The notes below the pieces were generated by a model. It was given only the letters and a program-made list of their open reading frames with translations. It was not told the DNA's origin and ran no database searches. Shown piece after piece: positions 19,088-27,931 of a stretch of DNA of 64,000 bases. This DNA is from G020348185 sp964525045 (GTDB taxonomy: Bacteria > Nitrospirota > Nitrospiria > Nitrospirales > UBA8639): the NCBI GenBank assembly GCA_964525045.1, contig CAZGFD010000011.1:62001-126000 (forward strand), read 5' to 3'. Both the position numbers and the translations under genes were made by a program. The number at the start of each line of letters is the position of its first letter. Position 1 is the first letter of the stretch.

Positions 19088-20065
19088 ATGAAAATCTTAA
19101 TCACCGGTGGTGCAGGATTTATCGGCTCTCATTTAGTGGATGTCCTCATCAATCGTGGCGATGAAGTGTTTATCATTGATGATCTCTCCACGGGGAGCGT
19201 AGAAAATATTGAGCATCATCAGTCCAATCCACGGTTTCATTATTTTTTCGATACCATTTTAAACCGTTTTTTATTGGCCGAGCTCATCGATCGAGCTGAT
19301 ATTGTCTTTCATCTCGCGGCCGCCGTTGGGGTCAAGCTGATCGTGGAAAGCCCTGTGCGAACCATTGAGACCAATGTGAAGGGAACTGAAACGGTGTTGG
19401 AGTTAGCTAATCGGAAAAAGAAAACCGTGGTCCTGGCCTCGACTAGTGAAGTCTATGGGAAATCCACCTCTTTTCCCTTTCGGGAAGACGCCGATCTGGT
19501 TTTGGGAGCCACAGATAAGGGCCGATGGAGTTATGCTTGTTCTAAAGCTTTGGATGAGTACTTAGCATTGGCCTATTGGAAAGAAAAGAGGTGTCCGACC
19601 GTCATCGTACGCCTGTTCAATACGGTTGGCCCCAGGCAGACTGGACGGTATGGCATGGTGGTGCCTCGATTTGTGAGTCAGGCCTTGGGGGGGCAACCTC
19701 TCACGGTCTATGGCGAGGGGAACCAAAGTCGATGTTTTACCTGGGTTGGTGATGTGGTCCATGCCTTAATCCAACTTGCTATGACTTCGGAAGCGGTCGG
19801 CGAGATATTTAATATTGGAAGTCCCAACGAGATTTCAATCCGGGATTTAGCGTTTTTGGTGAAAGAGATGACTGGATCAAGTTCCGAAGTGGCTTTTATT
19901 CCTTATGAACAAGCCTATGAACAAGGTTTCGAAGATATGAATCGTCGGGTTCCGGCCCTTGAAAAGATTCACGGGCTCATCGGGTATACCTCCACCATGG
20001 ATGTGCGGGGAATTATTGAAAAAGTCGTCGAGGATTTTAAAGCCAGAGGATTAAACGTCGAATGA
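19088..20065 (+). CDS. Extended SDR nucleotide-sugar epimerase/decarboxylase
   Basis: A 325-residue NAD-dependent short-chain dehydrogenase acting on a nucleotide sugar. It has TGGAGFIGSH (NAD loop), DDLSTG, HLAAAVGVK, STSEVYGK, the YxxxK catalytic pair in YACSKALDEYLALAY and RLFNTVGPRQTGRYGMVVPRFV. That last segment is shared by UDP-glucuronate decarboxylase and UDP-glucose 4-epimerase-like proteins, so the exact reaction is open. I chose the ATG at 19088, with AAGGA six bases upstream, over the frame opening at 18965, because the NAD-binding strand begins there. Its stop overlaps the ATG of the next gene (ATGA), so it is coupled to the WecA-type fusion and may make that enzyme's donor. Confidence 0.86.
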   Translation: MKILITGGAGFIGSHLVDVLINRGDEVFIIDDLSTGSVENIEHHQSNPRFHYFFDTILNRFLLAELIDRADIVFHLAAAVGVKLIVESPVRTIETNVKGTETVLELANRKKKTVVLASTSEVYGKSTSFPFREDADLVLGATDKGRWSYACSKALDEYLALAYWKEKRCPTVIVRLFNTVGPRQTGRYGMVVPRFVSQALGGQPLTVYGEGNQSRCFTWVGDVVHALIQLAMTSEAVGEIFNIGSPNEISIRDLAFLVKEMTGSSSEVAFIPYEQAYEQGFEDMNRRVPALEKIHGLIGYTSTMDVRGIIEKVVEDFKARGLNVE

Positions 20066-21927
20066 GACCAGAAGTCATAACGTTCTGCTCCTCTTTACTT
20101 CTTGTCTTGATTTTCACTCCCGGAGTGAGATCTCTGGCTTTCCGTTTTGGGTATGTGGCTCAACCGAAAGAAGATCGTTGGCATAAATCGCCAACCGCAC
20201 TTCTCGGGGGTGTCGGGATTTTCCTGTCGTACTCGTTGCCATTGGTCTTTTTCGTCGTGGATTATCCTAGTCTTTGGGTCCTGCTGTTAGGGGCGACCCT
20301 TATTTTTGGGGTCGGTCTCATAGACGACTTTATTCATTTAAAACCGTATTCGAAACTCTTGGGACAGATCGTGGCCGGCTGTGTGGTGATAGCGAATGGC
20401 GTGCTGCTTGGGCCTTCGGCATTTCCCATTCTCGGCATCTTCCTGACACTATTTTGGATAGTCGGGGTCACGAATGCGTTCAATCTGTTGGACAATATGG
20501 ACGGACTCTCAGCCGGTACCGCCTGCATCGCAGCCTTTTGCCTGTTTTTAGCGGGGACCATCACAGGCAATGTCTTGATGGCCCTGGCGGCCGCCGGGCT
20601 TTGTGGAGCCACTCTGGGTTTTCTGTGGTTTAATTTCTACCCGGCAAAAATTTTCATGGGTGATTCGGGAAGCTTGTTCCTCGGGTTCACACTTTCGACC
20701 TTAGGGATAACAGGAAATTGGGAGAACCTGACCAATGTATTCTTTGCCATGCTCATCCCGGTATTAGTCTTGGCCGTTCCCATTTTTGATACCGTGTTTG
20801 TCTCTCTCATGAGATTGCTGAATCGCAGGGCCATATCCCAGGGCGGAAAAGATCATTCCTCTCACCGACTCGTGTCTTTTGGCCTTTCGGAGCGGACCAC
20901 GGTGCTCCTCTTTTATATGATGAGTCTGGTCTGTGGTGGAATTGCGTTGATGGGCCTGCAATTTGGTTGGTTTTATCCCTCCGTCCTCACTACGTTAATT
21001 GTCATTTTGTTCTGGTACTTTGGGATTTTCCTGAGTGGAGTGGTTTCCTACGGAGAAAAGACCGGTGGAATCATTCAAGAATCACGCAATTTTGTCCTCA
21101 ACCTCTTTTTGATGGAAAAGAAACGACTGGCTGAAGTCCTCATTGATTGCGTCCTGATTGCCCTTTCGTTCACCCTGGCCTTTGCGATCCGGTTTGATGG
21201 GCTCCCCTCAGCCTATTTAGGGCTTATTGCCCAGTCGTTGCCAATTCTTATTCCCATGAAGTTGCTGATTTTTTTCTATTTTGGCCTGTATCGAGGACTC
21301 TGGCGATATGTAGGTCTTCAAGATCTCATTAATGTGGCTAAGGCTGTGACGGTGAGTGCAGTTCTCGGTGTGGTCGTCATGACCATGATTTTTCGATTTG
21401 AGGGATATTCTCGAGCCGTATTCGTCATCGATTGGATGGTGTTGTTATTAAGTGTCAGTGGTGTTCGCTTGGCAATTCGAGTCATCAAAGAATCCTTGGA
21501 GTCATTAGTTAATGCTAGTGGTAAACGCTTACTTATTATGGGGGCTGGAGATGCTGGTGAGATTGCACTAAGGGAGATCAAGAACAATTCCAATCTTGGA
21601 TATATCCCAGTTGGTTTCATTGATGACAACATCCAGAAGATCGGACGTCGAATTCACGGTATTCCAATTCTTGGAGCCAGGAAGCAGCTTGATAGCGTTG
21701 TTCGTAAATACAATATTGAGGAAATTCTCATCACCGTTCCATCAGCGGACCCAGTGAGACTTCACGAAATCATTATCGATTGCCAGTCCACTGGAGCTGC
21801 GGTGCGAGTCATGCCCCGTTCTTTCGATTTAGCTACCGGGATCATTGGGGATCACCTGCCACAACCCCTCCCTGATTACGAGGATGTAGTGCGGGATCCT
21901 GCAGATTTAAAAATTAAGAAAAGATAA
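20062..21927 (+). CDS. Second WecA-type sugar-1-phosphate transferase fused to CapD-like N-terminal half
   Basis: A 621-residue membrane protein with the same architecture as the 14032 product. The phosphotransferase part (residues 1 to about 330) has RWHKSPTALLGGVG, LIDDFIHLKPYSK, NAFNLLDNMDGLSAG, FYPAKIFMGDSGSL and DHSSHRL, the last being a WbpL/MraY-like variant of HIHHR. Residues about 350-480 add helices (LDCVLIALSFTLAFAIRFDG-like, LYRGLWRYVG), as in the membrane part of CapD/WbpM. A Rossmann domain follows (LLIMGAGDAGEIALREI, VGFIDDN, DPVRLHEII). The dehydratase half of CapD is missing. The ATG overlaps the SDR stop by four bases. It probably starts a second lipid-linked chain. Confidence 0.88.
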   Translation: MRPEVITFCSSLLLVLIFTPGVRSLAFRFGYVAQPKEDRWHKSPTALLGGVGIFLSYSLPLVFFVVDYPSLWVLLLGATLIFGVGLIDDFIHLKPYSKLLGQIVAGCVVIANGVLLGPSAFPILGIFLTLFWIVGVTNAFNLLDNMDGLSAGTACIAAFCLFLAGTITGNVLMALAAAGLCGATLGFLWFNFYPAKIFMGDSGSLFLGFTLSTLGITGNWENLTNVFFAMLIPVLVLAVPIFDTVFVSLMRLLNRRAISQGGKDHSSHRLVSFGLSERTTVLLFYMMSLVCGGIALMGLQFGWFYPSVLTTLIVILFWYFGIFLSGVVSYGEKTGGIIQESRNFVLNLFLMEKKRLAEVLIDCVLIALSFTLAFAIRFDGLPSAYLGLIAQSLPILIPMKLLIFFYFGLYRGLWRYVGLQDLINVAKAVTVSAVLGVVVMTMIFRFEGYSRAVFVIDWMVLLLSVSGVRLAIRVIKESLESLVNASGKRLLIMGAGDAGEIALREIKNNSNLGYIPVGFIDDNIQKIGRRIHGIPILGARKQLDSVVRKYNIEEILITVPSADPVRLHEIIIDCQSTGAAVRVMPRSFDLATGIIGDHLPQPLPDYEDVVRDPADLKIKKR

Positions 21928-22624
21928 ACGGATCAAAACAGAAACTCCATGTTCTCCGCATTGCCATCGTTCTGTGGGGAAATTGAGAGGAATAATTCCT
22001 GTTAATACTTTCCGTAAACATCTCGTTATGGAAAAACCCAAAGTTCCAGTCTAATTAGCTGCATGAGCGAGCGTCCTCGGATCCCTTTAAACAAAGGCTC
22101 ATATTAATTGTCGCCAAAACCATTGAAACGCAACGGGGTTGAAAGGGCTGTATGCGTCTTGGCAAGGAAAATTTTTTTGGTTACACTAATATCATTGGTG
22201 TTGAAGAAAAAATGTAAATGGTTTATTCAGTTACGTAAATTTCCCACCGACTGGATGTTTCAGAAATACATTTACCTGATTGGGAAAGTGGCAAAATTTC
22301 ATGGGTCGTATGGCTGTAAGAAGTGGAAGGGTAAATTGGGAGTCAATCTTATAGTCTGCAAGTCTGCTGGGGATTCAACACATTCATACGTGACGGATTT
22401 ATCCGCTATCAAGTAGTTGTGCGGTAAAGTCTCTCTTGCAGGACAAGTCCAATTGGGTGCTAACTGACCCGGGTTAAACCCATTCATTCTCTGTCATCGA
22501 GGAGCTTCCGGGGATGTCTTTTCTACCCGGGAGTGTTGAATAAACGTCAATCTATCTTTGCGGTTCTTTCAAACTATTCATTATTCTGAGGTTTAGCGTA
22601 TTTGGGAGACTGAAGGTTGAACCA
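21928..22624. other. Intergenic region, possibly degenerate sequence
   Basis: About 700 bases between the second phosphotransferase fusion and exporter pair A. One frame stays open at 22108-22416 (102 codons from a TTG) and would give a lysine-rich product resembling nothing I know; I treat it as chance. The region probably includes the promoter of the exporter pair. Confidence 0.45.
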
Positions 22625-23425
22625 TTGAGTCAAATTTTGACAATCAGCTTTGGTGCTGCTGATCTAATAAGAGGTTGGAAGCGAAGTAGGCTTTGGTTTA
22701 CTCTTGCCCGAGACGAAATTCGCTTACGATATCAGCGGAGTGTTTTGGGGCCATTGTGGATCACACTCGGTACTGGTTTCTTCATCGCCGTCATCAGTGT
22801 TATTTGGACTGAGATAATGGGAATGGAAGCCAGGGTTTTCGTGCCGTGGTTCGCGATCGGATTGACAATGTGGCAATTATTTTTAGCCATCGTCACGGAA
22901 GGGCCCATGCTCTTTTCACGAGTTTCCGGCATCATTCATAATATTCCAATGCCCCTCTCGATTCATGTGTACTGTGCCGTCATGCGGAATGTGATTAATT
23001 ACTTTCATAATTTTGTCATTGTTATTATGGTATTGATAATTTTCCCCCCTCAGATTTCGGCTTCAATCGCTCTATTTATACCTGGATTCCTGATTATCGT
23101 GGTCACCGCGGTAGCGGTATCGATTATATTGGGTATTCTGGGTGCTCGATTTCGTGATTTTTCTTACACCGTTTCAATGTTCATGGGACCAATGTTCTTC
23201 CTGACACCTATTCTTTGGATGCCGGACATGATTTCCGGCTCCCGTTCGCAATTGGCCGAACTTAACCCCTTCACCCACTTTTTGGCCATTATTCGGGAAC
23301 CACTGTTGGGGAGTGAACCTGCTATTCTCAATTATACGGTCACAATTGGCCTGTCGGTTTTGTTGTTGCTCACCTCCATCTATTTGTTGGGTCGGCATCG
23401 AGCCAAGTTGCCATATTGGATATGA
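22625..23425 (+). CDS. wzm: ABC-2 type polysaccharide export permease (Wzm), exporter pair A
   Basis: A 266-residue membrane subunit of an ABC O-antigen/teichoic-acid-type exporter with six hydrophobic helices. Family features are the amphipathic N-terminal RDEIRLRYQRSVLGPLWITLG, the central GARFRDFSYTVSMFMGPMFFL with FLTPILW, and the terminal LNPFTHFLAIIREPLLG. It forms the channel that moves finished undecaprenyl-linked polymer to the periplasm. The start is TTG at 22625 with GAAGG about 8 bases upstream. The ATPase gene overlaps its stop. It is clearly related to the permease at 42962 and less so to the one at 40763. Confidence 0.88.
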   Translation: MSQILTISFGAADLIRGWKRSRLWFTLARDEIRLRYQRSVLGPLWITLGTGFFIAVISVIWTEIMGMEARVFVPWFAIGLTMWQLFLAIVTEGPMLFSRVSGIIHNIPMPLSIHVYCAVMRNVINYFHNFVIVIMVLIIFPPQISASIALFIPGFLIIVVTAVAVSIILGILGARFRDFSYTVSMFMGPMFFLTPILWMPDMISGSRSQLAELNPFTHFLAIIREPLLGSEPAILNYTVTIGLSVLLLLTSIYLLGRHRAKLPYWI

Positions 23426-24240
23426 ACGGGCCTACCTCTCCTATTGGGATCACGTGCGAACGGGTGGTGGTGGATTATCCCTTATTTGACGCGGGTGCTC
23501 AAAATTTGCAAAAGCGGCTACTCAATTTAGCTAGCTTCTCCCGGTTACGGCGAACCCTTAGCACCATTCGTTATATTCATGCTCTGAGGGATATATCTTT
23601 CGACTTAAAGGCCGGCGATGCAGTTGGGTTGATAGGAAGAAACGGAGCAGGCAAAAGTACTCTGCTCAAATTGATTGCAGGAGTGCTCGAGCCGATTCGT
23701 GGGAAAATCTCCCGTCGGGGCCGAATCACCTCCCTGCTCACTTTCGGTAGTGGCATGCAACCCGAGCTGGACGGATATCAGAATATTCGACGGCTTGGGT
23801 TGCTCCGTGGATTCTCGATAAAAGATGTTGAGGCCATGACTCCAGAAATTGTTGCCTTTGCACAGCTTGGGGACTTTATGACACTGCCTGTCCGTACTTA
23901 CTCCGCCGGAATGCGGATGCGACTGGCTTTTGCCATCGCGACGGTAGGGACTCCAGATATTATGGTGATCGATGAAGTACTTGGAGCAGGGGACAACCTT
24001 TTCATGAAACGGGCACAAGAACGTATCCGTGGGCTCCTATCCCGGTCAAAAATTATTGTCTTATCTTCGCATTCGGAAAACACAATTCGTGAATTTTGTA
24101 CAACATGCCTCTATTTGGATTCGGGCCAGATCAGAGCCTATGGAGAAACCGAGGAGATTCTGACCCTCTACGCAGCCGACCTCAAGGAGGGGCGTAATGC
24201 CACCAAACCTCAAGGATTCACTCCGAAAACGATCGGATAG
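23422..24240 (+). CDS. wzt: Polysaccharide ABC exporter ATPase (Wzt), exporter pair A
   Basis: A 272-residue ATPase that powers the Wzm permease next to it. It has Walker A GRNGAGKSTLLK, signature YSAGMRMRLAFA, Walker B IMVIDEVLGAGD and switch histidine LSSHSE. It ends soon after the ATPase core, so it lacks the C-terminal carbohydrate-binding domain of the Wzt at 39480 and would not select chains by their terminal sugar in that way. The frame opens at a TTG at 23416, but the ATG at 23422 overlaps the permease stop (ATGA) and is the better start. It is the last plus-strand gene before the GC-rich block. Confidence 0.9.
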   Translation: MNGPTSPIGITCERVVVDYPLFDAGAQNLQKRLLNLASFSRLRRTLSTIRYIHALRDISFDLKAGDAVGLIGRNGAGKSTLLKLIAGVLEPIRGKISRRGRITSLLTFGSGMQPELDGYQNIRRLGLLRGFSIKDVEAMTPEIVAFAQLGDFMTLPVRTYSAGMRMRLAFAIATVGTPDIMVIDEVLGAGDNLFMKRAQERIRGLLSRSKIIVLSSHSENTIREFCTTCLYLDSGQIRAYGETEEILTLYAADLKEGRNATKPQGFTPKTIG

Positions 24241-24831
24241 CCGGTGCTCGGCAATACCAAACCCCAATGAGAGTTAAACTCCAATGGTAAGATCAGCTAG
24301 CGACTAGGGCCTCATCTTCACAACGAATCAGTCTCAAAGGTTTTATCTTCCCATGAAAGCAGATAATCCTCACTGATAAAAAATTTATTGACTTTTTGAA
24401 ATTTAAGAGGAGGTTTAACACAATCACTCGTTGAATAGGGAATCTAATGCTGAACCGCATCCCGTGGGCCTCTTTGATAGGGATTTGTGAGCCTACAATT
24501 TGTATAGCCACCGGCTGCCTAACCTCTTCGTTCGCACAAAGGGACTGGTTTCGTAGGGCATGGTCCCGATATCCAAAAAGTGGAAAGTTCTTGACTACCA
24601 ATAGAGATGGGTTCCCTGTCATTTTGGATGTGCTGATAAAATTCGAACCCCTAGTGCCCATCTGCTTGACATGCCATGGACCGTGATGAAAATAGTCAGG
24701 GCCTTCAGGAGACTCAAGTCAATCCATATCAAACGATGAACCTCCGGGGATTGATGTTTGATGTCCCTGCTATTCATGCCTGTTTCTTTTGCGGAAATTT
24801 TTGCCACTGAAGGTGGCGAAAAGGCACGAAA
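24241..24831. other. Intergenic region at the left edge of the GC-rich block
   Basis: About 590 bases between exporter pair A and the GT2 gene. A minus-strand frame (24293-24661) and shorter plus-strand frames are open, but none resembles a known protein. Base composition changes from AT-rich to GC-richer around 24.8 kb, so the left junction of the putative insertion is probably here. I found no recognisable transposase fragment. Confidence 0.45.
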
Positions 24832-25794
24832 ATGCAGGCAAACCCTCAAGCTATTACCACCAGGTTTTCAGTTATAATTCCCCTGTATAACAAAGCGCAG
24901 ACCATTGGACGCGCCATGGACTCCGTATTGGCACAGGGTGAATTAGTGAACGAGCTTATTGTCGTGGATGACGGCTCAACTGATGGCGGGGCTGTACTGG
25001 CCAGCGCTAGGGTGGGGCCAAAAGTGACGGTCCTGCAACAGGCCAATGCGGGGGTATCCGCTGCCCGTAACAGGGGTATTGCCCAGTCGACGGGGACACA
25101 CCTGTGTTTCCTGGATGCGGACGACTACTGGGAGCCAGGCTTTCTGCAGGAAATGACCGAATTGTTACGAATGTATCCTGATGCTGGGCTGTTTACAGTC
25201 GGGCACCGGATAAATGAGACTGGTGACCGGCTGCACCTGCCACGGGTGACTGGCCTGGGGGATACTGAGCGGGGGCTGGTGCCGGCTTATTTCAAGACCA
25301 TGGCCAGGAGTGTCGGCCTGTTGCATACCTCCAGTATCTGTGTGCCCCGGGAGGTAATTGAGCGCGCTGGGGGCTTCGCCGAGGATGTTGATTTTGGTGA
25401 GGATCTGGAACTATGGGCGAAAATTGCTGCGGTGTACCCAGTAGCTTTTAGCAGGAGGATTTTAGCGGTGTGGGATCGTAGTGCGGAGAACCGCAGTATC
25501 AGCCGGGTACCTGCGGGGGATAGTGGGTTGGTGCGATGGCTAAAGGGGCAATTAGTCGCGGCGGATTCCACACCGGCGGTAGAGTCTGGCGTGCTGGAAA
25601 ACTATCTCAAGGTGGCACTGGAAAGGCATGCCCTGCAGTTCCTGCTTAGTGGTGCCAGGGGGCGCTGCCTGCATTACATCATGGCGAATAAAAAACGGTT
25701 AGGCTTACTACCGGTAACGCGAATGGTTTTATTGATTGGGTTGCCGATGTCGTGGCTCAATTTCCTGCGAGCGTTCAAGAACAGGCCCAGTTAA
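24832..25794 (+). CDS. GT2-family glycosyltransferase
   Basis: A 320-residue GT-A glycosyltransferase. It has FSVIIPLYNKAQTIGRAMDSVL, VVDDGSTDGG, AGVSAARNRGI and the metal-binding DxD in FLDADDYWEPGF; a conserved EDLELW segment near residue 197 would hold the catalytic base. It starts at ATG 24832. It is the only plus-strand gene of the GC-richer block, lying tail-to-tail with the minus-strand GT2 84 bases downstream. Its codon use (many GCG, CTG, GGG) differs from the native genes to its left, consistent with transfer. The donor sugar is unknown. Confidence 0.88.
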   Translation: MQANPQAITTRFSVIIPLYNKAQTIGRAMDSVLAQGELVNELIVVDDGSTDGGAVLASARVGPKVTVLQQANAGVSAARNRGIAQSTGTHLCFLDADDYWEPGFLQEMTELLRMYPDAGLFTVGHRINETGDRLHLPRVTGLGDTERGLVPAYFKTMARSVGLLHTSSICVPREVIERAGGFAEDVDFGEDLELWAKIAAVYPVAFSRRILAVWDRSAENRSISRVPAGDSGLVRWLKGQLVAADSTPAVESGVLENYLKVALERHALQFLLSGARGRCLHYIMANKKRLGLLPVTRMVLLIGLPMSWLNFLRAFKNRPS

Positions 25795-25878
25795 GAATAT
25801 TGTTCCCCTTCCTGAAACTTGGACCAACGTTTAATCGGTGCCCCAACTTTAGGGGCAAGTCCCGAGCTCCGGTTTCTC

Positions 25879-26811
25879 TCACATTTGTTGCCTCAGTTTA
25901 AAGGGAGAATGCCATCGGCGCTCTCTCCGAGTTCGTAGGTGCCAGGCCAAATGACGCAGAAAATGCAGGGGCCAGGCGGCATCGGTCGCGAAAGCATCGA
26001 TGACTCGCGCACGGAGCACGGTTGATGAGCGTCGATTGCTGCCCAAGCGCAGTAGTTCGTAGCCAGCCGCCCACCCATGCCAACGCCGATAAAACGATTT
26101 TGCAGATGGGGTTTGAGCTTCTTGAAGGGATGAACGTGCTAGTGCCGTTGCTTCCGCAATATGCTGAGCTTTCAATTCTTTCGAAAAAGTTAAAGACTGG
26201 GGATGTGCACCATAAGCATAAACAATTTTATCGAGAACTCCCATCCTCATTCCATGCAGAAAGCAGCGCGCCAGGAAATCCCTATCGGCAAAAACGGGGT
26301 AATTCGTGTTAAAAAGCCCAATCTCATGGAACACTTTCCGCCGAAAAAAACGCCCATTCAACATTATCTGGCCTGAGATAATGTCTCCTGCTCGCAGGGC
26401 CTTCATTTCCGTGGAGTTGAAGACAGCAGTCGGAGGTTCCATCAAGTTGGACTCTGCAGGCCGAATTTCGCATCCACCGCAGGCTACGCTATCGCTAGGG
26501 TGGGTGGCAAAATAGCTACGCATCGCGGCAACGGCACCCGGCAGAAGCTGATCGTCCGTATTCAGCAGACCAATGATGTCGCCTGATGCCCGTAACAACC
26601 CTTTATTGATGGCATCGTAAAGGTTCTGGTCCTTTTCTACGATTAGAATGGCCTGGGGATAATCTTGGCGGATCAGGTCGATCGTGCCGTCCGAGGAACC
26701 GCCATCGACAATGATATGCTCTATGCTCTCCCCCTGATCAGCCAAGCTGTCGAGTGCTGCACGAATGTATTGGCGGCGGTTCAGGGAGGGGGTGACGATT
26801 GTGACATCCAT
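25879..26811 (-). CDS. GT2-family glycosyltransferase
   Basis: A 310-residue GT-A glycosyltransferase of the WcaA/colanic-acid-like type. It has DVTIVTPSLNRRQYIRAALDSL, HIIVDGGSSDGTIDLI, EKDQNLYDAINKGL and the metal site as LLNTDDQLLPGA (TDD instead of the usual DAD), then GGCEIR and FADRDFLARC further on. It is the last gene of the long minus-strand operon and starts eight bases after the FkbM gene upstream of it. It probably adds a sugar to the polymer exported by Wzm/Wzt pair B. Confidence 0.88.
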   Translation of the reverse strand: MDVTIVTPSLNRRQYIRAALDSLADQGESIEHIIVDGGSSDGTIDLIRQDYPQAILIVEKDQNLYDAINKGLLRASGDIIGLLNTDDQLLPGAVAAMRSYFATHPSDSVACGGCEIRPAESNLMEPPTAVFNSTEMKALRAGDIISGQIMLNGRFFRRKVFHEIGLFNTNYPVFADRDFLARCFLHGMRMGVLDKIVYAYGAHPQSLTFSKELKAQHIAEATALARSSLQEAQTPSAKSFYRRWHGWAAGYELLRLGSNRRSSTVLRARVIDAFATDAAWPLHFLRHLAWHLRTRRERRWHSPFKLRQQM

Positions 26812-26819
26812 TCAGTCAC

Positions 26820-27857
26820 TCATTCTCCTTGAAGAGAACGGCTGATCCACCGTCGCACACTCCCAGGAAGAAACCATCTGCCAAGACGAAGCAGGAGCGA
26901 GCTGCTATCGAGGGAGAATATCAAACGCCGAGACGAGGAAGGATGCGCGGGCGTGGGTTTCGGCATGACAGAGAACAGTTCATTACGAAGTGCGGCCTCC
27001 ATCGCAGCTACCACCTTGCTATCCGCATGCATCCCTGCGAAACGCTTGCGCAGATCCCAGGCGAATCCAAACTGCTGGTCGAGCAACGCGAACACAAACA
27101 GTACCACCAGGACGCGGCGGTCCGCGCACGCAGCTGGGTCTCGCAGGTAGCGAGCCTCTGCCGCCGTTGGGCTCCGCTTTATTCGCTCACCCACCGCACC
27201 AAGCTTCAGTCTTTTGGCCAGATCCTCGATCTCCTCGAGGCTTTCCGGCGTTACCCTCGCATATTCCTGGACTCGAAGATCGGAGAGCCAAAAGCCCTTA
27301 CCGCGCAGGAAAGCATCCACAGCGTGGTACAGGTCCTCACCCTGGTAGGCGTCGATGAGACCTGGCTCGGTGTCAATGCACGAAAGGCGCTGGAACATAT
27401 CCTCCCTGAATTTCTTAAGGATTCGGAGGTCTGTTCCCTGCGAGTCAATTTTCAACCAATCGATGCCCTCCAGTTTGAACTCGTCGAGGACACGATTGAG
27501 AGACGTGGCAGATACGCTTACGCGTGATACTGGCTCGAAGTAGTTGCGGAATGCATACGCACTAAGTGCAAACAGGTCAGGCTCCAAGGTGCTGGAACAG
27601 TAAGGGAACTTTGTGAGTACGAACTCTACTCGGTTCGATTCATCGCTGTCGGTAACAGCCTGCGGAACCATTATGACTTTTCGGTATATCCCATTTAGAT
27701 CGCATGGAACCTCCCGGCCGTCAGGGTCGAACGCCAGAAGAATGCTACGCGAAGCGATGGGATCCCACACCCTGTGTCTAGTTCCCGAACACCCGACATC
27801 GGCGAGGATAGGCGTGACACCTGCCGCGTCCAGCAAACTTTCGAGCGCATTAGCCAT
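26820..27857 (-). CDS. FkbM-family methyltransferase with extended C-terminus
   Basis: A 345-residue SAM-dependent methyltransferase of the FkbM type, which usually O-methylates sugars. The SAM-binding strand reads ILADVGCSGTRHRVWDPI, with LAFDPDG as the acidic loop. The family hallmark is IDWLKIDSQGTDLRILK with DTEPGLIDAYQGE after it. About 100 residues past the usual domain end are Arg/Ser-rich and end in a hydrophobic-basic stretch (LLRLGRWFLPGSVRRWI) that could touch the membrane. It lies between the GT-A gene at 27932 and the GT2 at 25879. A methylated sugar in this polymer is an inference. GC is high, as in its neighbours. Confidence 0.8.
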   Translation of the reverse strand: MANALESLLDAAGVTPILADVGCSGTRHRVWDPIASRSILLAFDPDGREVPCDLNGIYRKVIMVPQAVTDSDESNRVEFVLTKFPYCSSTLEPDLFALSAYAFRNYFEPVSRVSVSATSLNRVLDEFKLEGIDWLKIDSQGTDLRILKKFREDMFQRLSCIDTEPGLIDAYQGEDLYHAVDAFLRGKGFWLSDLRVQEYARVTPESLEEIEDLAKRLKLGAVGERIKRSPTAAEARYLRDPAACADRRVLVVLFVFALLDQQFGFAWDLRKRFAGMHADSKVVAAMEAALRNELFSVMPKPTPAHPSSSRRLIFSLDSSSLLLRLGRWFLPGSVRRWISRSLQGE

Positions 27858-27931
27858 GGTCCATTATTTTTTACCTCCGACTGCAGCGTGACCAGACAAC
27901 ACCGGACACCAGTTTCTCCCAACCTGTTCAA

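Noticed and set aside
22108..22416. 102-codon frame between the phosphotransferase fusion and exporter A
   Set aside because: TTG start, no ribosome-binding site, no similarity, lysine/tryptophan-rich composition typical of AT-rich chance frames.
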